From Limnohabitans sp. (GTDB lineage Bacteria; Pseudomonadota; Gammaproteobacteria; Burkholderiales; Burkholderiaceae_C): a stretch of DNA of 39,186 nt. Below are positions 15,620 to 23,470 of this stretch, in pieces. A model generated the notes under the pieces. The model was not told the DNA's origin, made no database searches, and saw nothing but the letters and a program-made list of their open reading frames with translations. Both the position numbers and the translations under genes were made by a program. Positions within the stretch are counted from its first letter, which is position 1. Each line of letters opens with the position of its first letter. The stretch is taken from contig NZ_JAOASQ010000053.1 in NCBI RefSeq assembly GCF_030158565.1, positions 1-39,186 of the forward strand. The letters run 5' to 3'.

Positions 15620-16510
15620 ATGTTCAGTTACCGACACGCTTTTCACGCGGGCAACCATGCCGATGTGCTCAAACACATCACCTTGCTCGCCACCATGCGC
15701 CACCTCATGCAAAAAGAGGCTGGCATCACCTTGATCGACACCCATTCGGGCGCGGGCCTGTACCGCCTGGACGGCGATTACTCCCAAAAAGGCGCCGAGG
15801 CCCAGGACGGCTTGTTCAAACTGTTGGGCGCGCTGGAAAAACTGGACAGCATTCCGGAGCCCATCGAGGACTATCTGGAACAAATTGCGAGCTTCAACGC
15901 CAATGGCGAGGCGCGGATCTACCCCGGCTCGCCCTTTTTGATGCAGCGCCTGATGCGCCACGCCTCGCGAGACCGCCTGCGCCTGTTCGAGCTGCACCCC
16001 ACCGACAGCCGTGCCCTGATGTCCAACATCGCCCAGCTGGAGGCGGGGCGCACCGTCACCGTGAGCCGCGAAGATGGCTTTGAAGCCCTCAAAAAGCTGC
16101 TGCCACCACCCGCATCGGCCACGGGTTCCAAACGCGCCATGGTCTTGATCGACCCCAGCTACGAAATCAAGTCCGATTACGTCAAAGTGGCCAACGTCAT
16201 TCAGGAATACCTCAAACGTTTCTCCACCGGCACCTATCTGGTCTGGTACCCGATCATCCCTCGCCCCGAAGCACACGAGCTGCCCCGCCGCTTGCGAACG
16301 CTGGCCAACCAGGCGCAAAAGCCATGGCTCAACGCCACCTTGGCCATTGGCCGTGGCCCTGGCGACGTCGGCGGCCTAGTGGCCAGTGGCATGTTCGTGA
16401 TCAACCCGCCCTTCACCCTGAAGGACCAGATCCGCAAGGCGCTGGACGTGGTGGGCCCCGCACTGGCGCGTGGCACGGGCAAGGAATGGAAAGTCGAATC
16501 CTCGTCTTGA
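15620..16510 (+). CDS. rlmJ: 23S rRNA (adenine(2030)-N6)-methyltransferase RlmJ
   Basis: RlmJ methylates A2030 of 23S rRNA. From ATG 15620 the protein is 296 residues and opens with the family signature MFSYRHAFHAGNHADVLKH. Other conserved segments are LIDTHSGAGLYRL (SAM-binding motif I), RIYPGSPFLMQRLMR, and the catalytic motif, here LIDPSYE where the E. coli enzyme has DPPY. WYPI and GMFVINPPFTL follow. Upstream in-frame sequence is unconserved. It stands alone between the divergent rplM and the paa operon. A Ser in place of the second Pro of the catalytic motif is tolerated in N6-adenine methyltransferases, so activity is expected. Confidence 0.95.
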   Translation: MFSYRHAFHAGNHADVLKHITLLATMRHLMQKEAGITLIDTHSGAGLYRLDGDYSQKGAEAQDGLFKLLGALEKLDSIPEPIEDYLEQIASFNANGEARIYPGSPFLMQRLMRHASRDRLRLFELHPTDSRALMSNIAQLEAGRTVTVSREDGFEALKKLLPPPASATGSKRAMVLIDPSYEIKSDYVKVANVIQEYLKRFSTGTYLVWYPIIPRPEAHELPRRLRTLANQAQKPWLNATLAIGRGPGDVGGLVASGMFVINPPFTLKDQIRKALDVVGPALARGTGKEWKVESSS

Positions 16511-16552
16511 GGCTCGCCCCGGCTCAGGGAAAGTCCTGAGCACAAGGGCTTT

Positions 16553-16580
16553 AATTAACCGACCGATCGGTCGGTTAATT
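16553..16580 (+). promoter_or_regulatory. 28-bp perfect palindrome, probable PaaR (TetR-family) operator of paaABCDE
   Basis: The half-site AATTAACCGACCGA is followed immediately by its exact reverse complement, centred at 16566/16567. The core ACCGACCGATCGGTCGGT is the style of site bound by TetR-family PaaR repressors of phenylacetate genes. A -10 (TATACT, 16583-16588) lies three bases downstream, so a bound repressor would block RNA polymerase. The regulator gene is not in this window. Confidence 0.8.
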
Positions 16581-16636
16581 GCTATACTCGCTTCTGCGCC
16601 ACGATCATTCCATCCTGTCAGGCGCAGGAGAAGCCC

Positions 16637-17665
16637 ATGTACACGCAATCTTTCAGCGTATCCGACCAGGATGACGCGAAGTCAGCCGGCCTGAAGGCCG
16701 TGCCCAAACAAGCCAGCGCCAGCGAACAGGCCCTGCAGGCTCAGTTCGATGCCCGCATTGATGCCGATGGCCGCATCGAGCCCCGCGAGTGGATGCCCGA
16801 GGCCTACCGCAAGACCCTGGTACGCCAGATCAGCCAGCACGCCCACAGCGAAATCGTGGGCATGCTGCCCGAAGGCAACTGGATCAGCCGCGCCCCCAGC
16901 TTGAAGCGCAAGGCCATCCTGATCGCCAAGGTGCAAGACGAAGGCGGCCACGGCCTGTACCTGTACAGCGCCGCCGAAACCCTGGGCACCAGCCGCGACC
17001 AGATGCTCGACGCTCTGCACACCGGCAAAGCCAAGTACAGCTCCATCTTCAACTACCCCACGCTCAATTGGGCCGATGTGGGCGTGGTCGGCTGGCTGGT
17101 CGATGGTGCGGCCATCATGAACCAGATCCCGCTGTGCCGCTGCTCTTATGGCCCTTATGCCCGCGCCATGGTGCGGGTGTGCAAAGAAGAAAGCTTCCAC
17201 CAGCGCCAGGGCTACGAAGCCCTGCTGGTGATGATGCAAGGCACCGCCGAGCAAAAGGCCATGGTGCAGGACGCGGTCAACCGCTGGTGGTGGAAGTGCC
17301 TGGCCATGTTCGGGCCGCCCGACGCCGACAGCCCCAACAGCGCGCAAGGCATGCGCTGGGGCATCAAGCGCATCAGCAACGACGACCTGCGCCAGAAGTT
17401 TGTAGACGCCACCGTGCCGCAAGCCAAGGTCTTGGGCGTGACCTTGCCCGACCCTGACCTGAAGTGGAACGAAGCGCGCCAGGCGCACGACTACGGCCAA
17501 ATCGACTGGGACGAGTTTTGGGCCACCGTGAACGGCAACGGCCCTTGCAACAAGGAGCGCTTAGGCGCCCGCGTCAAGGCCTGGAACGATGGCGCTTGGG
17601 TGCGCGAAGCGGCTCTGGCCCACGCCAAGAAACAACAGCAACGTCAAATGAAGGAGGCCGCATGA
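16637..17665 (+). CDS. paaA: Phenylacetyl-CoA epoxidase catalytic subunit PaaA
   Basis: PaaA is the diiron catalytic subunit of the multicomponent monooxygenase that epoxidises the ring of phenylacetyl-CoA, the first committed step after CoA activation. The 342-residue protein has the ferritin-like iron-ligand segments [12 protein letters not shown] and [13 protein letters not shown] (two ExxH motifs). It also has [24 protein letters not shown] and the C-terminal [18 protein letters not shown]. It is slightly longer at the N-terminus than E. coli PaaA. CAGGAG lies nine bases before the ATG. It follows the TetR-type operator and overlaps paaB by four bases, so it heads a tightly coupled operon. 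Confidence 0.97.
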   Translation: MYTQSFSVSDQDDAKSAGLKAVPKQASASEQALQAQFDARIDADGRIEPREWMPEAYRKTLVRQISQHAHSEIVGMLPEGNWISRAPSLKRKAILIAKVQDEGGHGLYLYSAAETLGTSRDQMLDALHTGKAKYSSIFNYPTLNWADVGVVGWLVDGAAIMNQIPLCRCSYGPYARAMVRVCKEESFHQRQGYEALLVMMQGTAEQKAMVQDAVNRWWWKCLAMFGPPDADSPNSAQGMRWGIKRISNDDLRQKFVDATVPQAKVLGVTLPDPDLKWNEARQAHDYGQIDWDEFWATVNGNGPCNKERLGARVKAWNDGAWVREAALAHAKKQQQRQMKEAA

Positions 17666-17961
17666 GCGCCACACCTGCACTGAAAGAATGGCCACTGTGG
17701 GAGGTTTTTGTCCGCTCCAAGCAAGGCCTGGAGCACAAGCATTGCGGCAGCTTGCACGCATCCGATTCGGAACACGCCCTGCAAATGGCGCGCGATGTGT
17801 ACACCCGCCGCCAAGAAGGTGTGAGCATCTGGGTCGTGCCCTCGGCCAGCATCTCGGCGAGCGAGCCCAATGACAAGCCCGAGTTCTTTGATCCGGCCAG
17901 CGACAAGGTGTACCGCCACCCGACTTTCTATGAAATCCCAGAAGAAGTGGGACACATGTGA
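17662..17961 (+). CDS. paaB: Phenylacetyl-CoA epoxidase subunit PaaB
   Basis: PaaB is a small subunit bridging PaaAC heterodimers in the epoxidase complex. The 99-residue product contains [24 protein letters not shown] and [16 protein letters not shown], then [19 protein letters not shown] at the C-terminus, all diagnostic. The start is ATG 17662, overlapping the paaA stop (ATGA), preceded by AAGGAGG. The stop overlaps the GTG start of paaC. Confidence 0.97.
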   Translation: MSATPALKEWPLWEVFVRSKQGLEHKHCGSLHASDSEHALQMARDVYTRRQEGVSIWVVPSASISASEPNDKPEFFDPASDKVYRHPTFYEIPEEVGHM

Positions 17962-18752
17962 GCGCCACCATGAACGCCCCTGTTGATTACCTGCTGCACC
18001 TTGCAGACAACGCGCTGATCCTAGGTCAGCGCAATGCCGAATGGTGTGGCCACGCCCCTATCCTGGAGGAAGACATCGCGCTGTCCAACAACAGCTTGGA
18101 CTTGATCGGTCAGGCCCGCATGTTGTACCAACGCGCGGCCGAGCTGCATGGCGGCGGCGCCACCGAAGACACGCTGGCCTACTTCCGCGATGTGCCTGAC
18201 TTCAAAAACTACACACTGTGTGAATTGCCGCACATGCCTTTGATGGCCGCCACCTCGGCAGGCGACCGCGACTTTGCGATGACCATCGTGCGCAACTTCC
18301 TCTACAGCAGCCTGATGGTGCTGGTGTGGGACCAATTGCAAACGTCCAAAGACACGCAGCTGGCAGCGATCGCCGCCAAGTCACTCAAGGAAGTGCGTTA
18401 CCACTTGCGCCACTCGCGTGACTGGCTGGTGCGCATGGGCGATGGCACCGATGAATCGCATGCCAAAGCGCAAGCCGCGCTCGACCAGCTGCTGCCGTAT
18501 TGCCAGGAGTTCTGGAGCCCCAGCCCGCAAGAAGCGGCAGCCCAGGCCAATGGCACCGGCATCGACATGGCTGCGCTGCAAGCCGACTGGAACCAAATCG
18601 TTGACACGGCGGTGCAAGAAGCCACGCTCAAGCGCCCAGCCACAGGCGGCTTTGTGCCCACTGGCAAACAAGGTCTGCACTCCGAGCACCTGGGTTTTGT
18701 CTTGGCCGAAATGCAAAGTCTGGCCCGCGCACACCCACAAGCCACCTGGTAA
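17958..18752 (+). CDS. paaC: Phenylacetyl-CoA epoxidase structural subunit PaaC
   Basis: PaaC is the non-catalytic ferritin-like partner of PaaA. The 264-residue product shows YLLHLADNALILGQRNAEWCGHAP, DIALSNNSLDLIGQAR, YFRDVPDFKNYTLCELP, DFAMTIVRNFL, KEVRYHLRHSRDW and GGFVPTGKQGLHSEHLG. I use the GTG at 17958 because it overlaps the paaB stop in the GTGA fashion; an ATG four codons later (17970) is an equally workable start. paaD follows after 15 bases. Confidence 0.96.
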   Translation: MSATMNAPVDYLLHLADNALILGQRNAEWCGHAPILEEDIALSNNSLDLIGQARMLYQRAAELHGGGATEDTLAYFRDVPDFKNYTLCELPHMPLMAATSAGDRDFAMTIVRNFLYSSLMVLVWDQLQTSKDTQLAAIAAKSLKEVRYHLRHSRDWLVRMGDGTDESHAKAQAALDQLLPYCQEFWSPSPQEAAAQANGTGIDMAALQADWNQIVDTAVQEATLKRPATGGFVPTGKQGLHSEHLGFVLAEMQSLARAHPQATW

Positions 18753-18767
18753 AGCCGCTCCGCCCAC

Positions 18768-19370
18768 ATGACCGAACCGACCATCAGCACCAGCGCGCTT
18801 GAACAGGGACTGGATCGCCGCGCTTCGCTCGCGATGACAGAGAATTCTCCGCTCGCGATGACGGCACTTGAACAGCGCGCTTGGGGCCTGCTCGAACACC
18901 TGAGTGACCCGGAAATTCCGGTGGTCTCTCTGCGAGAGCTCGGCATTTTGCGTGACGTGCGGGAAGGCTCCGATGGGCTGGAAGTGGTCATCACCCCGAC
19001 CTACAGCGGTTGCCCCGCGATGGGCCAGATCGAAGACGATGTGAAGGCGGCATTGGCCTCAAGCGGCTTGCATGGCCGGGTCGTCACCCAACTGGCCCCC
19101 GCTTGGACGACCGATTGGATGACCGAAGCGGCACGCGAGAAGTTGCGTGCCTACGGCATCGCACCGCCCCACGCCTGCGCCAGCGAAAAATCCGGCTCGG
19201 CCAACGTGGTGCAGTTCGCGGCACGCGGCGCCAAAGCCGAGGTCGTCAACTGCCCGCAATGCGGCTCGGCCAACACCACCGAAACCTCCCATTTCGGCTC
19301 CACCGCCTGCAAGGCCCTGTACCGGTGCCTCGACTGCATGGAACCGTTCGACTACTTCAAACCTTACTGA
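18768..19370 (+). CDS. paaD: PaaD, Fe-S assembly/maturation protein of the epoxidase, with repeat insertion at N-terminus
   Basis: PaaD is a MIP18/SufT-like protein thought to mature the iron centres of the PaaABCE complex. The DUF59-type domain is clear (LSDPEIPVVSLRELGILRDV, ITPTYSGCPAMGQIE). A C-terminal zinc-ribbon-like region follows (VNCPQCGSANTTETSHFGSTACKALYRCLDC: CxxC...C...CxxC), ending PFDYFKPY. The 200-residue frame is about 35 longer than usual. Residues 11-33 come from a 69-base in-frame insertion of a genome repeat, flanked by direct copies of CTTGAACAG. The original N-terminus would read MTEPTISTSALEQRAWGLL. An internal ATG at 18858, at the end of the insertion, is an alternative start. 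Confidence 0.93.
   Translation: MTEPTISTSALEQGLDRRASLAMTENSPLAMTALEQRAWGLLEHLSDPEIPVVSLRELGILRDVREGSDGLEVVITPTYSGCPAMGQIEDDVKAALASSGLHGRVVTQLAPAWTTDWMTEAAREKLRAYGIAPPHACASEKSGSANVVQFAARGAKAEVVNCPQCGSANTTETSHFGSTACKALYRCLDCMEPFDYFKPY
18798..18875. repeat. Dispersed repeat inserted in frame in paaD, with 9-bp direct flanks
   Basis: CTTGAACAG occurs at 18798-18806 and again at 18867-18875. Between them, 60 bases carry a GGATCGCCGCGCTTCGCTCGC unit and a second GCTCGCGATGACG unit, as in the intergenic copies. The repeat plus one flank is 69 bases (23 codons), so the paaD frame is kept. The flanks look like a target-site duplication. Confidence 0.85.
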
Positions 19371-19391
19371 AGCTTCTCAAGAAAGCCCGCC

Positions 19392-20492
19392 ATGACCGCC
19401 TTGCGTTTTCATGACCTCACCGTCGCCCGAGTCACGCCCGAAGCCGCTGGCGCCGTGGCCATCACGCTGGCCGTGCCCACCGATCTGCGCAAAGCCTTTG
19501 ACTTTGCACCGGGTCAGTTCCTGACCCTGCGCGCCAGCATCGATGGCGCCGACGTGCGCCGCAGCTACTCCATCAGCTCGGCCCGCAGCCAGTTGCAGCA
19601 AGGCGAACTCGAACTGGGCATCCGCCCCGTCGAAGGCGGCGTGTTCTCCAACTGGGCAGCCACCGAATTGAAAGCAGGCGACACCCTGCGCGTGATGCCG
19701 CCAGACGGCCGCTTCACCGTGCAAAAGCAGCGCGCCATCCACCGCGTGGGCTTTGCCGCAGGTTCAGGCATCACGCCCATCCTGTCCATTTTGGCGACCA
19801 CGCTCGAAGAGCAGCCCGAGTCCAAATTCACCCTGGTCTACGGCAACCGCCGCATGGACAGCGTGATGTTCAACGAGGCCCTGCAAGACCTGAAGGACCG
19901 CTACCCTTCTCGCCTCACGCTGATCCACATCCTCTCGCGCCAATCGCAAGAAGTGCCTTTGCTAGAGGGCCGGATCAACGCGGACAAAGTGCGCGCCATC
20001 ATCGACGCATTTTTGCCCGTGGGCAGCATGGACGAGGTTTTCATCTGTGGGCCTGAGGCCATGATCGAAGAGACCGAGAAGACCTTGCTCGATGCCGGCG
20101 TCAAGGCCGACCGCATCCGCACCGAACGCTTCACCTCGCCCACGCTCGAAGCGCTGAGCCCCGAACAAAAAGCCAAGGCCGTGCTGGGCCACAAAGCCAC
20201 GCGCGACGGCGGCGAAGTGCAGCTCACCGTGGTGCTGGACGGCAAGCCCTACGACATGCCAATGAACAAGAACGAGAAGATTCTGGACATCGCGCTGGCA
20301 CTCGGTCTGGATTTGCCTTACTCCTGCAAAGGCGGCGTGTGCTGCACCTGCCGCTGCAAGGTGATGGAAGGCTCCACTGAAATGGACAAGAACTTCACCC
20401 TAGAAAAGCCCGAAGTCGATCAAGGCTTCGTGCTGTCGTGCCAGGCTCGCCCCACCAGCGACCGCGTGGTGGTGAGCTTCGACGAACGCTGA
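19392..20492 (+). CDS. paaE: Phenylacetyl-CoA epoxidase reductase PaaE
   Basis: PaaE passes electrons from NADPH to the PaaA diiron site. The 366-residue protein has a ferredoxin-NADP reductase-like FAD domain (RRSYSISSAR, about residue 56), an NAD(P) domain (GFAAGSGITPILSIL, about 120; VFICGPEAMIE, about 217) and a C-terminal plant-type [2Fe-2S] ferredoxin. The cluster ligands are C312, C317, C320 and C350 (C-x4-C-x2-C-x29-C). It is the last gene of the operon, followed by a terminator shared with ompW. Ring-opening (paaZ) and beta-oxidation genes of the pathway are not in this window. Confidence 0.97.
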   Translation: MTALRFHDLTVARVTPEAAGAVAITLAVPTDLRKAFDFAPGQFLTLRASIDGADVRRSYSISSARSQLQQGELELGIRPVEGGVFSNWAATELKAGDTLRVMPPDGRFTVQKQRAIHRVGFAAGSGITPILSILATTLEEQPESKFTLVYGNRRMDSVMFNEALQDLKDRYPSRLTLIHILSRQSQEVPLLEGRINADKVRAIIDAFLPVGSMDEVFICGPEAMIEETEKTLLDAGVKADRIRTERFTSPTLEALSPEQKAKAVLGHKATRDGGEVQLTVVLDGKPYDMPMNKNEKILDIALALGLDLPYSCKGGVCCTCRCKVMEGSTEMDKNFTLEKPEVDQGFVLSCQARPTSDRVVVSFDER

Positions 20493-20513
20493 TTTGTATT
20501 CGGTCGCCCATGA

Positions 20514-20540
20514 AAAACGCCCTGCAATGCAGGGCGTTTT
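20514..20540. terminator. Bidirectional rho-independent terminator between paaE and ompW
   Basis: AAAACGCCCTGCA (20514-20526) pairs with TGCAGGGCGTTTT (20528-20540). An A run and a T run lie on the two sides, so it can end transcripts from paaE (plus) and from ompW (minus). Confidence 0.88.
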
Positions 20541-20559
20541 GCTTCAGGGGTGAACCCGA

Positions 20560-21150
20560 TCAGAAGCGGTAGCCCACGCCTGCGCCCACGAGCAGGGGGT
20601 CGAGCTTCAACGTCCCTGCATTCACACCACCCGCGTAAACATGGGTGCGGATATAGACTTTTTTGACATCGAAGTTGATCGACCAGTTCTTGTCGAGCGG
20701 GATGTCCACGCCCACTTGCAAGGCGCCACCCCAACTGTCTTTGTCCAAAGTGGCGACACCGCCAAGCAGGTTAACTTTGCTGATGTCGGTGTAGTTGATA
20801 CCGGCGCCCACATAAGGCTTGTAGCCATTCAAACCTGTGAAGTGGTACTGCATCAACAATGTTGGTGGCAGGTGTTTGAACGTGCCGATTGATGTGCCAT
20901 TGCTGGACACGGTCTGCTTCTGAGGCACGGTCAAGATCAACTCGGCTGCAATGTTCGGCGTGAAGAAATAGCTCACATCCACTTCAGGGATGGTCTTGTT
21001 GTCCACCGTCAGGCCCAAGCCTGTGCTGTCTTTGTTGGTCATGTCCAGGTTCACGGCACGTGCACGCACCAGCCAAGGTGTTTCTTGCGCTTGAACCACG
21101 CCCATGCCCAATGCGGCCAAAGCGGCGATAACGATCAATTGTTTTTTCAT
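20560..21150 (-). CDS. ompW: Outer membrane protein OmpW family
   Basis: This is a 196-residue eight-stranded outer-membrane beta-barrel, linked in the family to small hydrophobic molecule uptake. A signal peptide MKKQLIVIAALAALGMGVVQA is cleaved before QETPWLVRARAVNL. The barrel shows the OmpW features GLTVDNKTIPEVDVSYFFTPNIAAEL, HLPPTLLMQYHF, YKPYVGAGINYT and the C-terminal aromatic GAGVGYRF. AAGGA precedes the ATG at 21150. In-frame upstream codons are ignored because the signal peptide fixes the start. A possible FNR-type box lies about 120 bases upstream. Confidence 0.94.
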   Translation of the reverse strand: MKKQLIVIAALAALGMGVVQAQETPWLVRARAVNLDMTNKDSTGLGLTVDNKTIPEVDVSYFFTPNIAAELILTVPQKQTVSSNGTSIGTFKHLPPTLLMQYHFTGLNGYKPYVGAGINYTDISKVNLLGGVATLDKDSWGGALQVGVDIPLDKNWSINFDVKKVYIRTHVYAGGVNAGTLKLDPLLVGAGVGYRF

Positions 21151-21268
21151 GGTTTTTTCCTTTAACGAAGAAGCTTTTCGCCTCAAAGTCATTGGACGCC
21201 CATGGGGTGTATGCGGTCTTGCGCTGCGTCAAATCCAGAACCGACTTGCCGCCCGATCTGCATGCAGT

Positions 21269-21282
21269 TTGCGACAAATCAA
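21269..21282 (-). promoter_or_regulatory. Possible FNR/ANR-type box upstream of ompW
   Basis: On the minus strand the site reads TTGAT-TTGT-CGCAA against the consensus TTGAT-N4-ATCAA: the left half is perfect and the right half matches at three of five. ompW is oxygen-regulated in enterobacteria, which makes the match plausible but unproven. Confidence 0.3.
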
Positions 21283-21292
21283 CAACGTGCAT

Positions 21293-21757
21293 TCATCGCG
21301 CTTGTTTGTGCAATGCCGCACTGCGGTGCAAGGCCACCTGCGCTCGTCCGGCATGGCGCATACCCAAGCGTACTGCGGCGGCTTCGCTCAAGTCAATGAT
21401 GAATTTGGGGGTGAAGGGGCCGCGATCATTGATGCGAACAGTCACCTCTCGCCCGTTGCTCAGGTTGACCACGCGAACACGGCTGCCCAAGGGCAGGGTC
21501 TTGTGTGCTGCGGTCAAGGCCTGGCGATCGAAACGCTCTCCACTGGCCGTGCGCCGCCCGTGCCAACGCTTGCCACCGTACCAAGTGGCCCATCCATGCT
21601 GGAGCAAGGTGGCAGACGTGTCATGCGCCAAGGCTTCGCTGACGCGGGCATCCTCGGGCTCTGAGGCCTGCGGCATTGCCGCCTCAGCAGACGGCTCGGG
21701 CACGGCTGCGACCGCGGCGCCGCACCACAACGCCAAGGCTAAAGCAAAAATTTTCAA
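21293..21757 (-). CDS. rlpA: RlpA-like septal ring lytic transglycosylase/lipoprotein
   Basis: This is a double-psi beta-barrel protein of the RlpA family, which acts on peptidoglycan depleted of stem peptides. The core matches well: GWATWYGGKRWHGRRTASGERFDRQALTAAHKTLPLGSRVRVVNLSNGREVTVRINDRGPF, then IIDLSEAAAVRLGM. The start is taken as TTG at 21757, overlapping the metF stop (TTGA), because a signal peptide follows directly ((M)KIFALALALWCGAAVAA). No lipobox cysteine is placed ideally. The SPOR domain of E. coli RlpA is absent, as in many short relatives. It is the last gene of the ahcY-tlyA-metF unit. Confidence 0.85.
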   Translation of the reverse strand: MKIFALALALWCGAAVAAVPEPSAEAAMPQASEPEDARVSEALAHDTSATLLQHGWATWYGGKRWHGRRTASGERFDRQALTAAHKTLPLGSRVRVVNLSNGREVTVRINDRGPFTPKFIIDLSEAAAVRLGMRHAGRAQVALHRSAALHKQAR

Positions 21758-22593
21758 CGGCTTTTCAGCGCCGACAAAACGCTCAATGTGGCGGCGCTTT
21801 GGTTCATGGTGTAGAAGTGGATCGCGGGCACGCCACCGTTGATGAGCTGTTCGCACAGGTCCGACACCACTTCCAGACCAAAGGCTTTGATCGAATCGAT
21901 GTCATCGCCATAGCCTTGCAAGCGCAAGCGGATCCAACGCGGAATTTCGGCACCACAGGCGTCCGAAAATCGCAGCAATTGCGAGGAGCTGGTGATGGGC
22001 ATGATGCCCGGCACGATGGGCACATCGACCCCCAGTTTGTAGGCGTCGTCCACAAAGCGGAAATACGCATCGCTGTTGTAGAAGTATTGCGTAATGGCCG
22101 AGTTGGCACCGGCCTTGACCTTGGTGGCAAAGGCCTGCAAATCGGCTTCGGGCGATTTGGCCTGCGGGTGGATTTCGGGGTAGGCCGCCACTTCGATGTG
22201 GAAGTCGTCACCGGTCTCAGCCCGAATGAAGGCCACCAGATCGCTGGCATAGTGGAACTCGCCCCCTGCGCCATAACCGCTGGGCAAGTCGCCGCGCAAG
22301 GCCACCAGGCGTTTGACGCCCATGGCTTTGAGCGTGGCCAGCTCTTCGCGCACCGAAGCCTTGGTGGCGCCAATGCACGAGAAGTGCGAAGCGGCTGCAA
22401 CGCCCTCGTTCAGGATGGCGCTCACGGTGGAAAAGGTGCCCTCTTGTGTGGAGCCCCCAGCGCCATAGGTCACCGAGCAAAACTCGGGCTTCAAGCCATA
22501 CAGCGCTTGACGCACGCCTCGGAGCTTCTCAGCACCTTCTGGCGTTTTGGGTGGAAAAAATTCCAGACTGATGGGCAGCTTCAAACCAGACAT
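21754..22593 (-). CDS. metF: Methylenetetrahydrofolate reductase
   Basis: MetF reduces 5,10-methylene-THF to 5-methyl-THF, the methyl donor for methionine synthesis. The 279-residue FAD protein has ISLEFFPPKTPEGAEKL at the N-terminus, SVTYGAGGSTQEGT, LVALRGDLP, ITQYFYNSDAYFRFVDD, PIVPGIMPITS and the C-terminal GVPAIHFYTMNQS, all diagnostic. The ATG at 22593 is preceded by an in-frame GTG at 22596. It sits downstream of ahcY and tlyA, so SAH hydrolysis and methyl-group supply share a transcript led by the SAH riboswitch. Confidence 0.97.
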   Translation of the reverse strand: MSGLKLPISLEFFPPKTPEGAEKLRGVRQALYGLKPEFCSVTYGAGGSTQEGTFSTVSAILNEGVAAASHFSCIGATKASVREELATLKAMGVKRLVALRGDLPSGYGAGGEFHYASDLVAFIRAETGDDFHIEVAAYPEIHPQAKSPEADLQAFATKVKAGANSAITQYFYNSDAYFRFVDDAYKLGVDVPIVPGIMPITSSSQLLRFSDACGAEIPRWIRLRLQGYGDDIDSIKAFGLEVVSDLCEQLINGGVPAIHFYTMNQSAATLSVLSALKSR

Positions 22594-22611
22594 CACAACA
22601 CCTTCAAAAAT

Positions 22612-23460
22612 TCAATAGTCGTTGGCCTTGGCATAAGCCTTGGCGGCAAGATCGGCCTCGTGGGCCACGCGTGTGGCCTCGCGTGCGGGCAACACCGCAG
22701 CGGGGTCAGGCCAGCAGGCCTGCACAAAAAATTCGCGGTTACCGTCACCGCCCTCAATTGGGCTGGCCAGCCATGCCGTCACCTGCATGCCCAGCTCGGT
22801 CAAGGCCGTGCGCACACGGTTTTCGATGAAGGGGAAATGCGTGTCGTCTTTGACGATGCCGCCCTTGCCCACCTGGCCAGGCTGCAATTCAAACTGGGGT
22901 TTCACCAGCATCAGCAACTGTCCCGTGGGCTTGAGCAAATGCACCACACCGGGCAACACCAGCGTGAGTGAGATGAAAGACACATCGCCCACCATCAGGT
23001 CAAAGCCTTCCAGTGCGTCCGGGATGCGCTCGTCACCGGGCTCCAGTTCACGGGCGTTGACGCCCTCGATGCAAATCACCCGCTCGTCTTCGCGAATGCG
23101 CGGGTGCACCTGGGCATGGCCCACATCGATGCCAACCACCTCAGCTGCGCCATGCTGCAGCAAGCAGTCGGTGAAACCGCCGGTGCTCTGGCCCACGTCC
23201 AAACAACGCAAGCCGTCCACCTGCACGCCCGTGGCCTTCAAGGCCCCTTCGAGCTTCAAGCCACCCCGCGAGACATAACGCGACTCGGCGTCGTCGAGCA
23301 GCTGCAAAGCAGCGCTCTCGGGCACTTCGTCGCGGTTTTTCACCACCGCACGCCAACTCCCGTCGGGCAGCTGCCACTGCACGCCCCCGGCGATCAGGCG
23401 CTGGGCCTGGGAACGGGAAGCGGCCAGGCCGCGTTCGACAAGAAGTTGATCAATGCGCAT
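22612..23460 (-). CDS. tlyA: TlyA-family rRNA 2'-O-methyltransferase
   Basis: This is a TlyA/hemolysin-A family protein: an S4 RNA-binding domain (residues 1-60, MRIDQLLVERGLAASRSQAQRLIAGGV) fused to an FtsJ-like SAM methyltransferase. Visible motifs are YVSRGGLKLEGAL, CLDVGQSTGGFTDCLLQHGA (SAM motif I), DLMVGDVSFISLTLVLP and LVKPQFELQPGQVGKGGIV. In other bacteria the enzyme 2'-O-methylates 16S/23S rRNA. It is placed 10 bases after ahcY and 18 bases before metF, so a SAM-consuming enzyme is co-transcribed with the SAH-clearing enzyme. Its exact rRNA target here is unknown. Confidence 0.93.
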   Translation of the reverse strand: MRIDQLLVERGLAASRSQAQRLIAGGVQWQLPDGSWRAVVKNRDEVPESAALQLLDDAESRYVSRGGLKLEGALKATGVQVDGLRCLDVGQSTGGFTDCLLQHGAAEVVGIDVGHAQVHPRIREDERVICIEGVNARELEPGDERIPDALEGFDLMVGDVSFISLTLVLPGVVHLLKPTGQLLMLVKPQFELQPGQVGKGGIVKDDTHFPFIENRVRTALTELGMQVTAWLASPIEGGDGNREFFVQACWPDPAAVLPAREATRVAHEADLAAKAYAKANDY

Positions 23461-23470
23461 GCGGTGAATT

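Noticed and set aside
16140..16170. DPSY instead of DPPY in the RlmJ catalytic motif as a sign of inactivity
   Set aside because: Ser at this position is found in active N6-adenine methyltransferases, and the rest of the protein is intact.
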